DNA from: Phycisphaeraceae bacterium
GTDB taxonomy: Bacteria; Planctomycetota; Phycisphaerae; Phycisphaerales; Phycisphaeraceae
DNA: 64,000 bases
Reading direction: 5' to 3'
Assembly: GCA_028277745.1 (NCBI GenBank)
Contig: JANQFR010000018.1
Location: 62,001-126,000, forward strand
Both the position numbers and the translations under genes were made by a program. The notes under the pieces are model-generated. The model saw only the letters and a list, made by a program, of their open reading frames with translations. It was not told the origin of the DNA and made no database searches. The stretch's first letter is position 1; each line of letters starts with the position of its first letter. This document shows positions 1 to 8,174 of this stretch, piece by piece.

Positions 1-60
1 ATCAATTCACAAGGAAAAAGACTTGACAGTATACAATCAAAAACCTAACATATGGCTGCC
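1..60. promoter_or_regulatory. AT-rich edge segment, possible promoter
   Basis: The first 60 bases are much richer in A and T than the rest of the window. On the plus strand TTGACA at about 24-29 is followed after 17 bases by TAACAT, a weak sigma-70-like pair, but no gene follows it on that strand. The segment may instead belong to a gene left of the window. Apart from the inverted repeat at 126-203, nothing else is recognised in 1-236. Confidence 0.25.
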
Positions 61-125
61 GCGATACGCGGCGGACGTTTGTTCTTTGACAATCTGGAAA
101 CCATCAACCCCCGGCGAAGGCTCGA

Positions 126-203
126 CAGAAAGCCGGAAAGGACAGGAAGCCCAAAAAAACCATCCAGTTTGATTTCTGGGTTCCCGTCCTTTCCGGCTTT
201 CTG
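126..203. terminator. Large inverted repeat downstream of the AraC gene
   Basis: An 18-base perfect inverted repeat (CAGAAAGCCGGAAAGGAC and its complement) lies at 126-143 and 186-203. The 42-base loop is itself partly complementary. It starts 34 bases past the stop of the leftward AraC gene, so a transcript end or processing hairpin is likely. No T-tract follows the stem, so classical intrinsic termination is not assured. Confidence 0.45.
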
Positions 204-236
204 CTTTTCCGCTTTCGGTTGTAAGCCCGGCGCCGG

Positions 237-1136
237 TCAGCGGAGCACCGCCTGGGCGGCGAGGCGGCGGCGGCGGGGGGTCTGGCCGAAGCGGGCCTTG
301 AAGAGCTGGTAGAAGTGGCCGAGGTTGGGCAGGCCCGCGTCGATGGCGACGTCGACGATCGGCCGGTCGGTCATGGCCAGCAGCTGGTCGGCCCGCTCGA
401 GGCGCACGGCGTTGACCAGCTCGGTGGCGGTCCGGTCCTGGCGCTGCCGAACGGTGCGGGCGATGTGCTCGCGCGTCCGGCCGGTGAGGCGGGCGAGGGC
501 GGGGACGCCGTCGAGCAGGGCCTGGGGGTCGTCGCGCATCGTGCGCAGCCCCGTCGCGAGCCAGTCGGGCAGGCCCTCGGCCAGGGGCATGGCGGGCTCG
601 GCGACGAGCTCGTCGAGCAGGGTGAGCAAAAAGCGTTCGAGGGCGAGGCGGGTGCGGCGGGCGGCGGCGAGGCGCTGGGCCTCCTGGGTCAGCCGACCCA
701 GCGTCGCGGCGGCGACCCGCCGGGCGGTGGGCAGCGCGTCGCCGGCCCAGGGCCAGTTGTCGGGACCGAAGCAGCGCTCCCGCAGCGGGTCGAGCAGGCG
801 GTGGTCGAACGCCACGTTGACGAGCGTCATCCGCTGGGCCCCCGCGCCGCGGAAGCCGTGGCGGTCGTCGGGGCGGACGAGCACGAGGTCGCCCAGGTCC
901 AGGGGCAGCCGCTCGCCGTTGATCAGGTGCCAGCCCCGGCCGGACTCGATCCAGAACACCTCCGCGAAGTCGTGGGTGTGCAGGCCGCCCCCCGCCGAGC
1001 CGGGGTAGACCCCGCGGGCGATGTGGTACCACGACCCCGGCGGCACGAACTGGCGCAAGCGTAGGCGGTGGATCGGCTCAGGTATCACCACAGCATAATT
1101 ATATGTCAAAAAATCGCAATAAATATCACCTGACAT
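237..1136 (-). CDS. AraC family transcriptional regulator
   Basis: Predicted transcription factor of 299 residues. The N-terminal half is a cupin-like sensor (HTHDFAEVFWIESGRGWHLI from about 53, then LGDLVLVRPDDRHGF), and the C-terminal 100 residues form the double helix-turn-helix of the AraC family, ending in the usual LGHFYQLFKARFGQTPRRRR segment. Such proteins usually sense a small metabolite, often a sugar. It is divergent from the PhyH and UroD-like genes, 60 bases apart from the former, and may control them. The start is uncertain: residues 1-16 are encoded by an AT-rich stretch (about 1090-1140) that looks more like promoter than coding DNA, so a GTG near residue 16 is possible. The ligand cannot be read from the sequence. 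Confidence 0.88.
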   Translation of the reverse strand: MSGDIYCDFLTYNYAVVIPEPIHRLRLRQFVPPGSWYHIARGVYPGSAGGGLHTHDFAEVFWIESGRGWHLINGERLPLDLGDLVLVRPDDRHGFRGAGAQRMTLVNVAFDHRLLDPLRERCFGPDNWPWAGDALPTARRVAAATLGRLTQEAQRLAAARRTRLALERFLLTLLDELVAEPAMPLAEGLPDWLATGLRTMRDDPQALLDGVPALARLTGRTREHIARTVRQRQDRTATELVNAVRLERADQLLAMTDRPIVDVAIDAGLPNLGHFYQLFKARFGQTPRRRRLAAQAVLR

Positions 1137-1140
1137 GATT
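1090..1140 (-). promoter_or_regulatory. AT-rich island at the AraC gene start
   Basis: This short AT-rich stretch interrupts high-GC DNA. On the minus strand it contains TTGACA directly followed by TATAAT. The two boxes are not at normal spacing to each other, but each could pair with a poorer partner. It may hold the promoter of the AraC gene, of the divergent PhyH gene, or of both. Confidence 0.3.
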
Positions 1141-1196
1141 TACGATCGACGGTCCGCAGTGTGTTGCCCACCCGAACCCCGAACGGAGCCCGCCTG

Positions 1197-2039
1197 ATGA
1201 CCACCGCCGCCGCCCCCCACCTCAGCCCGGACCAGATCGAACAGTTCAAGACCGACGGGTACGTGATCGTCGACCAGCCGGTGTTTTCCCAGGCCAGGTT
1301 CGACGCGCTCAAGGCCCACTTCGAGCAGAAGCTTGTGGAGTGGGAGCGGACCTCGGGCAAGAGCCCCGAGCACATGGACACGCCGCACTTCGCGGACCCG
1401 AAGCTGTTCGACTGGCTGCTCGCGGACGAGGTGCTGGACCTGATCGAGCCGCTGACGGGCCCGGACATCGCGCTGTGGTCGAGCCACTTCATCTGCAAGC
1501 CCCCGCGGACCGGTAAGCGGGTGCCGTGGCACGAGGACTCGGCGTACTGGGGCCAGGTGCTCGAGCCGATGGACGTGATCACGGTGTGGCTGGCGATCGA
1601 CCCGTCCACGCCGGCCAACGGGAACATGCGCGTCATCCCCGGCACCCACCACGACGGGTACTCGGCGTACGAAGCGGTCGAGGACCCGAACAAGGAGGTG
1701 TTCAACACGCGCATCCGGCCGGAGCTGATCGACGAGTCGAAAGCCGTGGACATCACCCTCGAGCCCAACCAGTGCTCGCTGCACCACGCCAAGCTGATGC
1801 ACGGCTCAAACCCCAACACGTCCGACATCCGCCGGTGCGGCTACACGATGCGGTACATGCCCGCGTCCTGCGCCTACCGCCCGGAGCGCCGCAGCATCGA
1901 GGGGTTCGATATCTACCTCGCCCGCGGCGCGGACCGGGCGGGCAACCATTACGGCGACCCGACGAAGGTCAACGCGGCCTGGGTCGAAGCCAACGCCGAC
2001 GACGAGAAGCGCCGGCGCATGAAGTCCCTGGGGCACTAG
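1197..2039 (+). CDS. Phytanoyl-CoA dioxygenase (PhyH) family protein
   Basis: Predicted Fe(II)/2-oxoglutarate-dependent oxygenase of 280 residues, normal for the family. The facial triad is visible: H112 and D114 in PWHEDSAYWG and distal H202 in MHGSN, followed by R212/R213, which would bind the 2-oxoglutarate carboxylate. The ATG at 1197 has GGAG eight bases upstream; a GTG at 1161 in the same frame lacks a site and is rejected. The gene is followed on the same strand by a UroD-like gene 135 bases away, with an AraC regulator divergent on the other side. The bacterial PhyH family hydroxylates very different substrates, so the substrate is unknown. There is no signal peptide; a cytoplasmic enzyme is expected. 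Confidence 0.9.
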   Translation: MTTAAAPHLSPDQIEQFKTDGYVIVDQPVFSQARFDALKAHFEQKLVEWERTSGKSPEHMDTPHFADPKLFDWLLADEVLDLIEPLTGPDIALWSSHFICKPPRTGKRVPWHEDSAYWGQVLEPMDVITVWLAIDPSTPANGNMRVIPGTHHDGYSAYEAVEDPNKEVFNTRIRPELIDESKAVDITLEPNQCSLHHAKLMHGSNPNTSDIRRCGYTMRYMPASCAYRPERRSIEGFDIYLARGADRAGNHYGDPTKVNAAWVEANADDEKRRRMKSLGH

Positions 2040-2131
2040 AAGCCGGCCCTGAGGACGCCGCAGGCGGCCGAAGGTCCGGATCTCCGGATACCCGGATCTT
2101 CGCCCCGCGGCGCGAGGCTCAGAACCGGCTT
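2040..2131. terminator. Long inverted repeat after the PhyH gene (AAGCCGG family)
   Basis: The sequence directly after the PhyH stop begins AAGCCGGCCCTGAG and ends in the near-complement CTCAGAACCGGCTT, with inner arms GAAGGTCCGGAT and ATCCGGATCTTCG. It is an imperfect relative of the repeat at 12929-13010. It probably acts as an RNA hairpin at the transcript end, but it is diverged and has no T-tract. Confidence 0.5.
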
Positions 2132-2174
2132 TGACGGAAACACGACCTCAAGCCTCGGCCACCGGAGACCTGGC

Positions 2175-3311
2175 ATGGACGAATCGATGACGTTGCGGGA
2201 CATGACGCTGCGGGTGTTTCGGCGCCAGCCCGTGCCGCACGTGTTGTTTCAGCCGCGGTTCGAGCCGTGGTTCGCGTTGAACCATCAGCAGGACGCCCTG
2301 CCGCCGGAATGCCGCGGACGCGCCGTGCGGGAGGTCTACGACCAGCTCGGCGCCTCCATGCGGTACTGCCACTACTACACCGGCCAGCCGGACCCGGTCG
2401 CCGCCGACTTCGAGCCGACGGTGAAGATCGACCGCCACCCGATCAACGACGAACGCAAGGCCGCGGTCTATCACACCCCCCACGGCGACCTGACCGCGGA
2501 GTGGGAGCTGACGATCGACCGGACGTGGCGGCAGATCGTGTTCCCCGGCAAGTCCGCCGACGACCTGCCCGCGCTGACCTGGCTGATGGAGCGCCGCCGG
2601 CTGCGGTTCGACCGCGAAGCGTTCGAGCAGGGCGAGGCGTTCGTCGGCGACCGGGGGGTCGCGCAGTTCTGGCTCCCCAAGAGCCCGTACATGGCGCTGG
2701 CGCAGCAATGGATGCGGTTCGAGGCGTTTCACTACGCGATGGTCGACGCGCCACAGAAGATGCGGGCGCTCATGGACGCGATCGATCGCAGCTACGACCC
2801 GCTCTATGAGCAGCTCTGCGAGGCGCGGGCGACGCCGATCCTCAACTTCGGCGAGAACATCGCGGAGGCGTACCTGTCGCCGGCGTACTTCCGCGACCAC
2901 CTGCTGCCGTGGTATCACGCGCGGGTCGGGCAGCTGCGTCACGCGGGCATCCACACCCACATCCATATCGACGGGTATTTCAAGTCGTTGCTGCCGCAGC
3001 TCAACGACCTGCCGCACGATGGGCTCGAAGCGCTGACGCCTCAGCCGCAGGGCGACGTGACGCTCGACGAGATCGCGGCGCACACCGGCGACAAGATCCT
3101 GCTGGACGTGATCCCGGCGGTGCTGTTCCTGCAGCATCACCCGCGCGAGGAATTGCAGGCGTGCGTCGAGGCGGTCGTCGACCGGTTCGGCCCGCGGCTG
3201 ATCCTGGGGATCTCCGATGAGCTGCCCCAGGGCGGCGATGAGGAGAGCTACGAGCGACTCCGGTGGACCGCCGACTACGCGCGGTCGCAGACGAACGCGG
3301 CGACGGTTTAG
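2175..3311 (+). CDS. Uroporphyrinogen decarboxylase (URO-D)-like protein
   Basis: A 378-residue protein of the URO-D/corrinoid methyltransferase superfamily (TIM barrel). Recognisable segments are the PVPHVLFQPRFEPW start, the central region with NFGENIAEAYLSPAYFRDH, HTHIHIDGYFKSLLPQL and the late ILGISDELPQGGDEE. Genuine HemE motifs are absent, and the zinc-binding Cys pattern of corrinoid methyltransferases is not evident, so neither heme synthesis nor methyl transfer can be claimed. The HxHxD near residue 260 could bind a metal. The start has GGAG eight bases upstream. It probably shares a transcript with the PhyH gene and regulation with the AraC gene. The pairing with a 2-oxoglutarate oxygenase suggests catabolism of a small organic compound (inference). 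Confidence 0.75.
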   Translation: MDESMTLRDMTLRVFRRQPVPHVLFQPRFEPWFALNHQQDALPPECRGRAVREVYDQLGASMRYCHYYTGQPDPVAADFEPTVKIDRHPINDERKAAVYHTPHGDLTAEWELTIDRTWRQIVFPGKSADDLPALTWLMERRRLRFDREAFEQGEAFVGDRGVAQFWLPKSPYMALAQQWMRFEAFHYAMVDAPQKMRALMDAIDRSYDPLYEQLCEARATPILNFGENIAEAYLSPAYFRDHLLPWYHARVGQLRHAGIHTHIHIDGYFKSLLPQLNDLPHDGLEALTPQPQGDVTLDEIAAHTGDKILLDVIPAVLFLQHHPREELQACVEAVVDRFGPRLILGISDELPQGGDEESYERLRWTADYARSQTNAATV

Positions 3312-3314
3312 CGC

Positions 3315-3366
3315 TTAGCCGGCGGGCTACGCCCGCCTGGTCCGGGGCCGCGTAGCGGCCCGGCTG
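3315..3366. repeat. Three-stem palindromic element, copy 1
   Basis: Copy of a dispersed intergenic element. It begins TTAGCC, then has hairpin GGCGGGC-TAC-GCCCGCC, the spacer TGGTCCG, hairpin GGGCCGC-GTA-GCGGCCC and ends CCGGCT; the last outer-arm bases (AA) are lost. It sits between the convergent ends of the UroD-like and DUF1501 genes and could serve both as terminator. Other copies are at 27398, 33439, 41659, 51114 (half) and 61004. Confidence 0.85.
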
Positions 3367-3386
3367 TTCGACACGCGTGAGGCGGC

Positions 3387-4721
3387 TCACGCCTGCGCGA
3401 TGGGGTTCATCATCCCCAGTGCGCGGTCGTTGGCGCGGTATTCGGGGAAGAAGCCGTTCCGGTCGCTGCGGAAGCCGTACATGGCGGAGAGGGTTTCGGC
3501 GAAGACGTCGCGGAAGTCGGTGTGGACGGGCATGTCGCGGCCTTCGTAAAGGGCCTTGCGCGACAGGCCGCGCCACTTGCCGTAGACCTTGCCGCCGACG
3601 ACGGGCCCGCCGAGGGCGAGCATGAACCCGCCGCGGCCGTGGTCGGTGCCGTTGTTGCCGTTCTCCCGCGCTGTGCGGCCGAACTCGCTCATGACCAGCA
3701 CGACGGTCCGGTTCATGCGCGGGCCCAGGTCGTCGTGGAACGCGCGCATGGACTTGCTCAGGTTCATGAGCATGTTGGTCATGACACCCTGGGCCCCGCC
3801 CTGGTAGGCGTGGTGGTCCCAGCCGCCGTAGTCGAGGGCGGCGATCTCGAGGCCCTCGTTGGACTTGATGAGGCGGGCGATCGAGCGGAACTGCCGGCCG
3901 AGGTGGGTCGACGGGTAGTCGCCGAGGACGGGGTGATCCTCGTTGTGGAGGAGGGCGTTGAGCTTGCGGAGCTTGGCGATGCTGGCGGCGCCGGCGTCGA
4001 CGATCTGCTGGCGGGCGGCCTCGGCGGGGCTCAGCTCGTGCTCGCCGCGGGCCTCGAGGGTGGCCTTGATCCGCTCGGCGGCGTGGTCGCCGCCGCGGAG
4101 CTCGGCGATCGCCTCTTTCTCGCCGTTGCAGCCGTAGAGCGTCTCGAAGACGCTCATCGCCTGCTCGGCCCCGCCGTCGGGCACGGCGAGGACGGGGTAG
4201 TCGCCGCGGAGGCTGCGGGGGAGGGTGGGCTGGAGGCTGACGCTGCGCAGGTCGCGGTCTTCGTCGGTCCGGGTGGCGGTGAGGTAGCGGTTGAGCCAGC
4301 CCTCGGTGACGGTCTTGATGCCGGGCGCGGCGCGTTCCATGAAGTCCTGGGCGTCGAAGTGGCTGCGGGTGGGGTGGGTCGAGCCGGCGTTGATGATCGC
4401 CGCGAGCCGGCCGGCCTGGTAGAGCTCGTGCAGCTCGCGCATGGCGGGGTGGAAGCCGAAGCGGTTGGTGACGGGCAGGACCTGCTCGCGCGGGATCGCG
4501 ATGGTCGGGCGGTAGGTGTAATAGAGCGACTCGGTGGCGGGGATGATGGCGTTGAGCACGTCGGCGCCGCCGCGGAGGTAGAGGACGACGAGGGTGGGGG
4601 GCAGCTGGTCGGCCTCGGCGGTCTGGCCGTAGAGGGTGCGCAGGTCGACCAGGCCCGCGCCGGCGCCGCCGATCACCAGGCCGGAGGTCTTGAGGAATTC
4701 ACGTCGGGTCCATCGGTCCAT
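3387..4721 (-). CDS. DUF1501 domain-containing Tat-exported protein
   Basis: 444 residues of the DUF1501 family (alkaline-phosphatase-like superfamily, abundant in planctomycetes). The N-terminus has a twin-arginine signal, RREFLKTSG, followed by a hydrophobic segment (VIGGAGAGLVDL), so export across the cytoplasmic membrane in folded form is expected. Family hallmarks are LVVLYLRGGADVLNAIIPA near the start and VVLVMSEFGRTARENGNNGTDHGRGG in the C-terminal half. The gene lies nine bases downstream of a DUF1800 gene, and the two are almost certainly co-transcribed. The pair recurs at 35.5-38.4 kb. The biochemical role of the family is unknown. Confidence 0.92.
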   Translation of the reverse strand: MDRWTRREFLKTSGLVIGGAGAGLVDLRTLYGQTAEADQLPPTLVVLYLRGGADVLNAIIPATESLYYTYRPTIAIPREQVLPVTNRFGFHPAMRELHELYQAGRLAAIINAGSTHPTRSHFDAQDFMERAAPGIKTVTEGWLNRYLTATRTDEDRDLRSVSLQPTLPRSLRGDYPVLAVPDGGAEQAMSVFETLYGCNGEKEAIAELRGGDHAAERIKATLEARGEHELSPAEAARQQIVDAGAASIAKLRKLNALLHNEDHPVLGDYPSTHLGRQFRSIARLIKSNEGLEIAALDYGGWDHHAYQGGAQGVMTNMLMNLSKSMRAFHDDLGPRMNRTVVLVMSEFGRTARENGNNGTDHGRGGFMLALGGPVVGGKVYGKWRGLSRKALYEGRDMPVHTDFRDVFAETLSAMYGFRSDRNGFFPEYRANDRALGMMNPIAQA

Positions 4722-4730
4722 CGCGATCTC

Positions 4731-6335
4731 CTATTGTTGCTGAAACATCGGCGAGCCGAGGACGACGCCGACCGCCACGCGGCGGTTGAAGGCCTGGCCG
4801 ATCTGCTCTTCCAGCAGCGCCGTCGCCGCCGGGTCGACCGGGGCCGCGACGAGCTGGCGCACCAGCTCGTCCGCAAGGTCGTCGCCCACCGGCAGCGACG
4901 TGATCCACGCCTCGGGGAGCTTGACCCCTTCGAGCCGGCCGCCCGCTAACGCCAGCGCGAACTGCCAGCGGTACACCAGCACGCCCGGGTCCAGCCAGGC
5001 CTCGGCCTGGTCATAGTAGCCGGTGGGGTCGAAGCACTGGTACACCGGCTGACCCATCCGCCGCAGGGACCAGAGCACCGCCTGGTCATCCTCGACCTGG
5101 GCGTCGGTCGCGCGCAGGGCCGAGACGACGTACTCGAACGGGGTTTTGAACTTCACGCCGACGTTGGCGCGGTCGAAGAACTCGGGGCTCGTGACGATCG
5201 CGGCGTACACCTTGGGCAGGTCGCCGCGGGAGGTGCGGAACACCCGGGCGACGCGTTTGACCAGGGTCTGGGGCGGGTCGTCGTGGACGAGGTAGCGGCA
5301 GAGCTTCCAGGAGATGAACTCGGCGGTTCGCCGATCACGGGCGAGCCTGCGGATGACGGCGACGCCCTCGGCCTCGCCCGCGCCGCCGCGGAGGGTCGCG
5401 CCGAGCACGCGCTTGGCGCGGTCGTCGTGGACGTCGGCGCGGAACACGAAGCCGTACTCGCCGTGCTGGCGGTTGCCGTATTCGTCTTCGCCCGCGCCGG
5501 TCCAGCCGACGGACCAGCCGGTCAGGACGCGCGAGAGCTCGGTGACGTCGCGTTGGGTGTAGCCGTTGTCGACGCCGAGGGTGTGGAGCTCCATAAGCTC
5601 GCGGGCGTAGTTCTCGTTGAGCCCGCGGTGTCGGGCGAGGGCCTCAAAGCTGCGGGGCCGGTTCTCGCGTCCCTCGTAGCGCTCGACCAGCCGCTGCTCG
5701 CGTTCGGTGAGGGGCTTCTGGCTGACCGCGTTGTCGAGGAAGATGAGCATCGCCGGGTGGCGGGCGGTGGCGAGGAGCAGGTCGTCGAAGTCGCCGAACG
5801 CGTGGCGGCGCAGGGTCTGCTCGTAATGGTTGGCGAGGAAGCCCACGTCGTCCTTGCTCTGGTCGACGCTGAAGTGGTTGCGCCAGAACTCGAGGATGAC
5901 CTCCTCGAACCGGCGCTGGCTGTAGAGGGCCCGGTGGAGCACGGCGGACTGCAGCTCGCGGCGGACCTGGTTGCGCAGCTCGTTGCGCCGGCGCGACTCC
6001 TCGGGGGTCTCCCGGCGGTCGCGGGGGTAAGGCGGGCGGTAGGTCGCGAAGACCTCGGTCATCGTCATCCCCATGGAGGGGAAGCGCTGGAGGACCTGGG
6101 CGTCGACCTGGCTGTCGTCGATCGACGCGGGGTCGAGCTGGCGGGCGATCCAGGCGTCGACGCCCTCGGCCATGACGGCCTCGACCTCACCGGGCTGGGC
6201 GCCGAACCCCAGCCGGCTCAGGGCGTGGGCCGCCTTCTCGCGGTCGCTGAGCGGGGCCGGCTCCGCCCACGTCGGGGGCGAGAGCGGCGCCAGCATCAGA
6301 CAGCCGATCAGGGCAAGGGTGCGGGACATGTGCAT
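4731..6335 (-). CDS. DUF1800 domain-containing exported protein
   Basis: 534 residues of the DUF1800 family. It starts with a signal peptide (TLALIGCLMLAPLSPPTWA) and then the diagnostic AHALSRLGFGAQPGEVEAV segment. Later family motifs are FWRNHFSVDQSK, NENYARELMELHTLGVD, the YTQRDVTELSRVLTGWSV block and a C-terminal NVGVKFKTPFEYVVSALRA block. The alternative ATG at 6329 gives a protein two residues shorter. It is the first gene of a two-gene operon with the DUF1501 gene and is divergent, 55 bases apart, from the epimerase gene. Function is unknown; such pairs are repeatedly found in planctomycetes and other bacteria and act outside the cytoplasm judging from their signals. Confidence 0.92.
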   Translation of the reverse strand: MHMSRTLALIGCLMLAPLSPPTWAEPAPLSDREKAAHALSRLGFGAQPGEVEAVMAEGVDAWIARQLDPASIDDSQVDAQVLQRFPSMGMTMTEVFATYRPPYPRDRRETPEESRRRNELRNQVRRELQSAVLHRALYSQRRFEEVILEFWRNHFSVDQSKDDVGFLANHYEQTLRRHAFGDFDDLLLATARHPAMLIFLDNAVSQKPLTEREQRLVERYEGRENRPRSFEALARHRGLNENYARELMELHTLGVDNGYTQRDVTELSRVLTGWSVGWTGAGEDEYGNRQHGEYGFVFRADVHDDRAKRVLGATLRGGAGEAEGVAVIRRLARDRRTAEFISWKLCRYLVHDDPPQTLVKRVARVFRTSRGDLPKVYAAIVTSPEFFDRANVGVKFKTPFEYVVSALRATDAQVEDDQAVLWSLRRMGQPVYQCFDPTGYYDQAEAWLDPGVLVYRWQFALALAGGRLEGVKLPEAWITSLPVGDDLADELVRQLVAAPVDPAATALLEEQIGQAFNRRVAVGVVLGSPMFQQQ

Positions 6336-6390
6336 ACTTCATAATATCCTCGGTTATCGTCCAGACGAACATGATTCTTCGGAGCCCGTC

Positions 6391-7218
6391 ATGCCCCCGA
6401 TTTCCGACCGTATCGGCGTTTGCAGCTGGTCCCTGCGGCCGTCCTCCGACGACGACCTGGTCGCCAAGGTCCGCCAAGTCGGCCTGGGCAAGGTCCAGCT
6501 GGCCCTCAACGCCCACCGCGGCGAGTCCGGCGCCCAGGCCGAGACGATCCGCCGCCTCCGCGACGCGGGCGTCACGGTGGCCTCGGGCATGTTCGGCGCC
6601 ACGGGCGAGGACTACTCGACGCTCCAGACCATCCAGCGCACCGGGGGCCTGGCCCTGGACGAGAACTGGGACGCCAACCTCGCGATCGCCCGGCGGTCCG
6701 CGGCGCTCGCCGCCGAGCACGGCATCCCCCGGGTGTCGTTCCACGCCGGCTTCATCCCCCACGACGCCGCCGACCCCGCCTACGCCAAGCTCCGCGACCG
6801 CATCCGGCAGGCCGCCGACGTGTTCGCCGAGCAGGACGTCCGCCTGCTCTTCGAGACCGGGCAGGAAACCGCCGACGGGCTGGTCGCGTTCCTCGACGAC
6901 CTCGACCACGCGGGCGTGGGGGTCAACTTCGACCCGGCCAACATGATCCTGTACGACAAGGGCGACCCGGTCGAGGCGCTGCGGCTGCTGCTGCCGCGGG
7001 TCGAGCAGGTCCACATCAAGGACGCGGTGCGCACGAAGACGCCGGGCGAGTGGGGGACCGAGGTCCCGGTCGGGACGGGCGAGGTCGACTGGCCCGCGTT
7101 CGTCGGGGTGCTCAACGACGGCGGATACGCGGGCGACCTGATCATCGAGCGCGAAGCGGGCGAGAACCGCGTGGAGGATGTCGCCACCGCGGCGGCGCAT
7201 CTCACGGCGCTGATGTGA
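6391..7218 (+). CDS. Sugar phosphate isomerase/epimerase (xylose isomerase-like TIM barrel)
   Basis: 275-residue protein of the AP-endonuclease-2/xylose isomerase-like superfamily, normal length. The four expected metal-ligand regions are visible in order: LLFETGQET (Glu), GVNFDPANM (Asp), EQVHIKDAV (His) and LIIEREAG (Glu). The first strand, IGVCSWSLRPSSDDDL, is typical of planctomycetal members. The ATG at 6391 has GGAG seven bases upstream; the longer in-frame version starting at 6073 would overlap the divergent DUF1800 gene and is rejected. It is predicted to isomerise or epimerise a keto-sugar or inositol derivative in the cytoplasm; the substrate is not determinable. It converges with the ABC permease gene across a perfect palindrome. 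Confidence 0.88.
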   Translation: MPPISDRIGVCSWSLRPSSDDDLVAKVRQVGLGKVQLALNAHRGESGAQAETIRRLRDAGVTVASGMFGATGEDYSTLQTIQRTGGLALDENWDANLAIARRSAALAAEHGIPRVSFHAGFIPHDAADPAYAKLRDRIRQAADVFAEQDVRLLFETGQETADGLVAFLDDLDHAGVGVNFDPANMILYDKGDPVEALRLLLPRVEQVHIKDAVRTKTPGEWGTEVPVGTGEVDWPAFVGVLNDGGYAGDLIIEREAGENRVEDVATAAAHLTALM

Positions 7219-7223
7219 TTCCC

Positions 7224-7253
7224 GAAGCCCAGGGATCGCGATCCCTGGGCTTC
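7224..7253. terminator. Perfect 30-bp palindrome between convergent genes
   Basis: A perfect palindrome with half-site GAAGCCCAGGGATCG lies between the stops of the epimerase (7218) and the leftward permease (7263). It can form a 15-bp hairpin in either transcript, so it is probably a bidirectional terminator. Close relatives are at 35322 and 47946. Confidence 0.75.
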
Positions 7254-7262
7254 AACCAGAGC

Positions 7263-8174
7263 CTACCCCTTCATCCCGCTGGACGCGGCGCTGTCGACGA
7301 AGTAGCGCTGGGCGGCGAAGAAGAGGAGGATACACGGGAGCATGGTCACGAAGCTCGCGGCCATCAGCAGCTCGCGGTGCTCGACGCCGTATTGGCCGCT
7401 GAAGGCGTTGAGCTCGAGCGCGAGGGTGCGGTTCTCCGGGCTGTTGAGGTAGATCAGCGGCGACATGAAGTCGTTCCAGGTGAACATGAAGGTGTAGATC
7501 GCCACGATCGCGATCACCGGGCCCGACAGCGGGAGCATGATCCGGGCGTAGATCTGCAGGTGGCCGGCGCCGTCGATCCGGGCCGCCTCCAGCAGCGACT
7601 CGGGGACCTGGGCGAAGAACTGGCGGAACATGAAGATGAAGAACGGCGTGCCGAACCACGCGGGGATGATCAGCGGCAGGAGGGTGTCGATCCAGCCCAC
7701 GCTGCGGAAGAGCAGGAACACCGGGATCATCGTCACCTGCGCGGGGAGCATCATCGTGGCGAGCATGACCATGAACAGCGTGTCGCGCCCCTTGAAGCGG
7801 TACCGGGCGAAGCCGTAACCCACGAGGCTGCTGCTGACGACCTGGCCGACCACGCACAGCACCGTGACCACGATCGTGTTCGCCAGGGCCGGGAACCGGA
7901 TCGCCCCGCCGTTGACTTCCAGACCCATGCGCCGCAACGCCTCGGCGTAGTTGCCCCACTGCGGAACGGCGGGGAGGAGCTGGCTGATGTTGCTGATTTC
8001 CTGGTCGGTCTTGAGCGAGCTGCTGACCAGCCAGAAGAAGGGGAGGATCAACAGGACGCCGCCGCCGACCAGCAGCGCGTAGGTCCCCAGGACCCGCCGG
8101 AGGTTCCGCGGCCGGGGCGGCGTCTTGACGCGCGGCTTGGCGTCCATCACGGGGGCGGTTGCGATCGTGGTCAC
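7263..8174 (-). CDS. Carbohydrate ABC transporter permease (MalG type, CUT1)
   Basis: 303-residue inner-membrane permease with about six membrane segments, homologous in layout to MalG. The EAA loop that docks to the ATPase reads EAARIDGAGHLQIYARIMLP. The N-terminus (about 35 residues, Pro/Arg/Lys-rich) is cytoplasmic. The chosen start is a GTG at 8174 whose last two bases form the TGA stop of the upstream fusion gene, so translation is probably coupled. A much longer open frame to 10451 runs antisense-like through the fusion gene in another frame and is not real. It should pair with the permease half of the upstream fusion as a heterodimer and use the ATPase encoded at 22557. Confidence 0.93.
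   Translation of the reverse strand: MTTIATAPVMDAKPRVKTPPRPRNLRRVLGTYALLVGGGVLLILPFFWLVSSSLKTDQEISNISQLLPAVPQWGNYAEALRRMGLEVNGGAIRFPALANTIVVTVLCVVGQVVSSSLVGYGFARYRFKGRDTLFMVMLATMMLPAQVTMIPVFLLFRSVGWIDTLLPLIIPAWFGTPFFIFMFRQFFAQVPESLLEAARIDGAGHLQIYARIMLPLSGPVIAIVAIYTFMFTWNDFMSPLIYLNSPENRTLALELNAFSGQYGVEHRELLMAASFVTMLPCILLFFAAQRYFVDSAASSGMKG

Noticed and set aside
52..312. 86-codon plus-strand frame at the left edge
   Set aside because: It spans the inverted repeat at 126-203 and has no ribosome-binding site or protein-like composition.
3522..4949. 475-codon plus-strand frame opposite DUF1501
   Set aside because: Val/Gly/Ala/Glu-rich antisense reading of a well-supported gene; similar shadows occur opposite most genes of this window.
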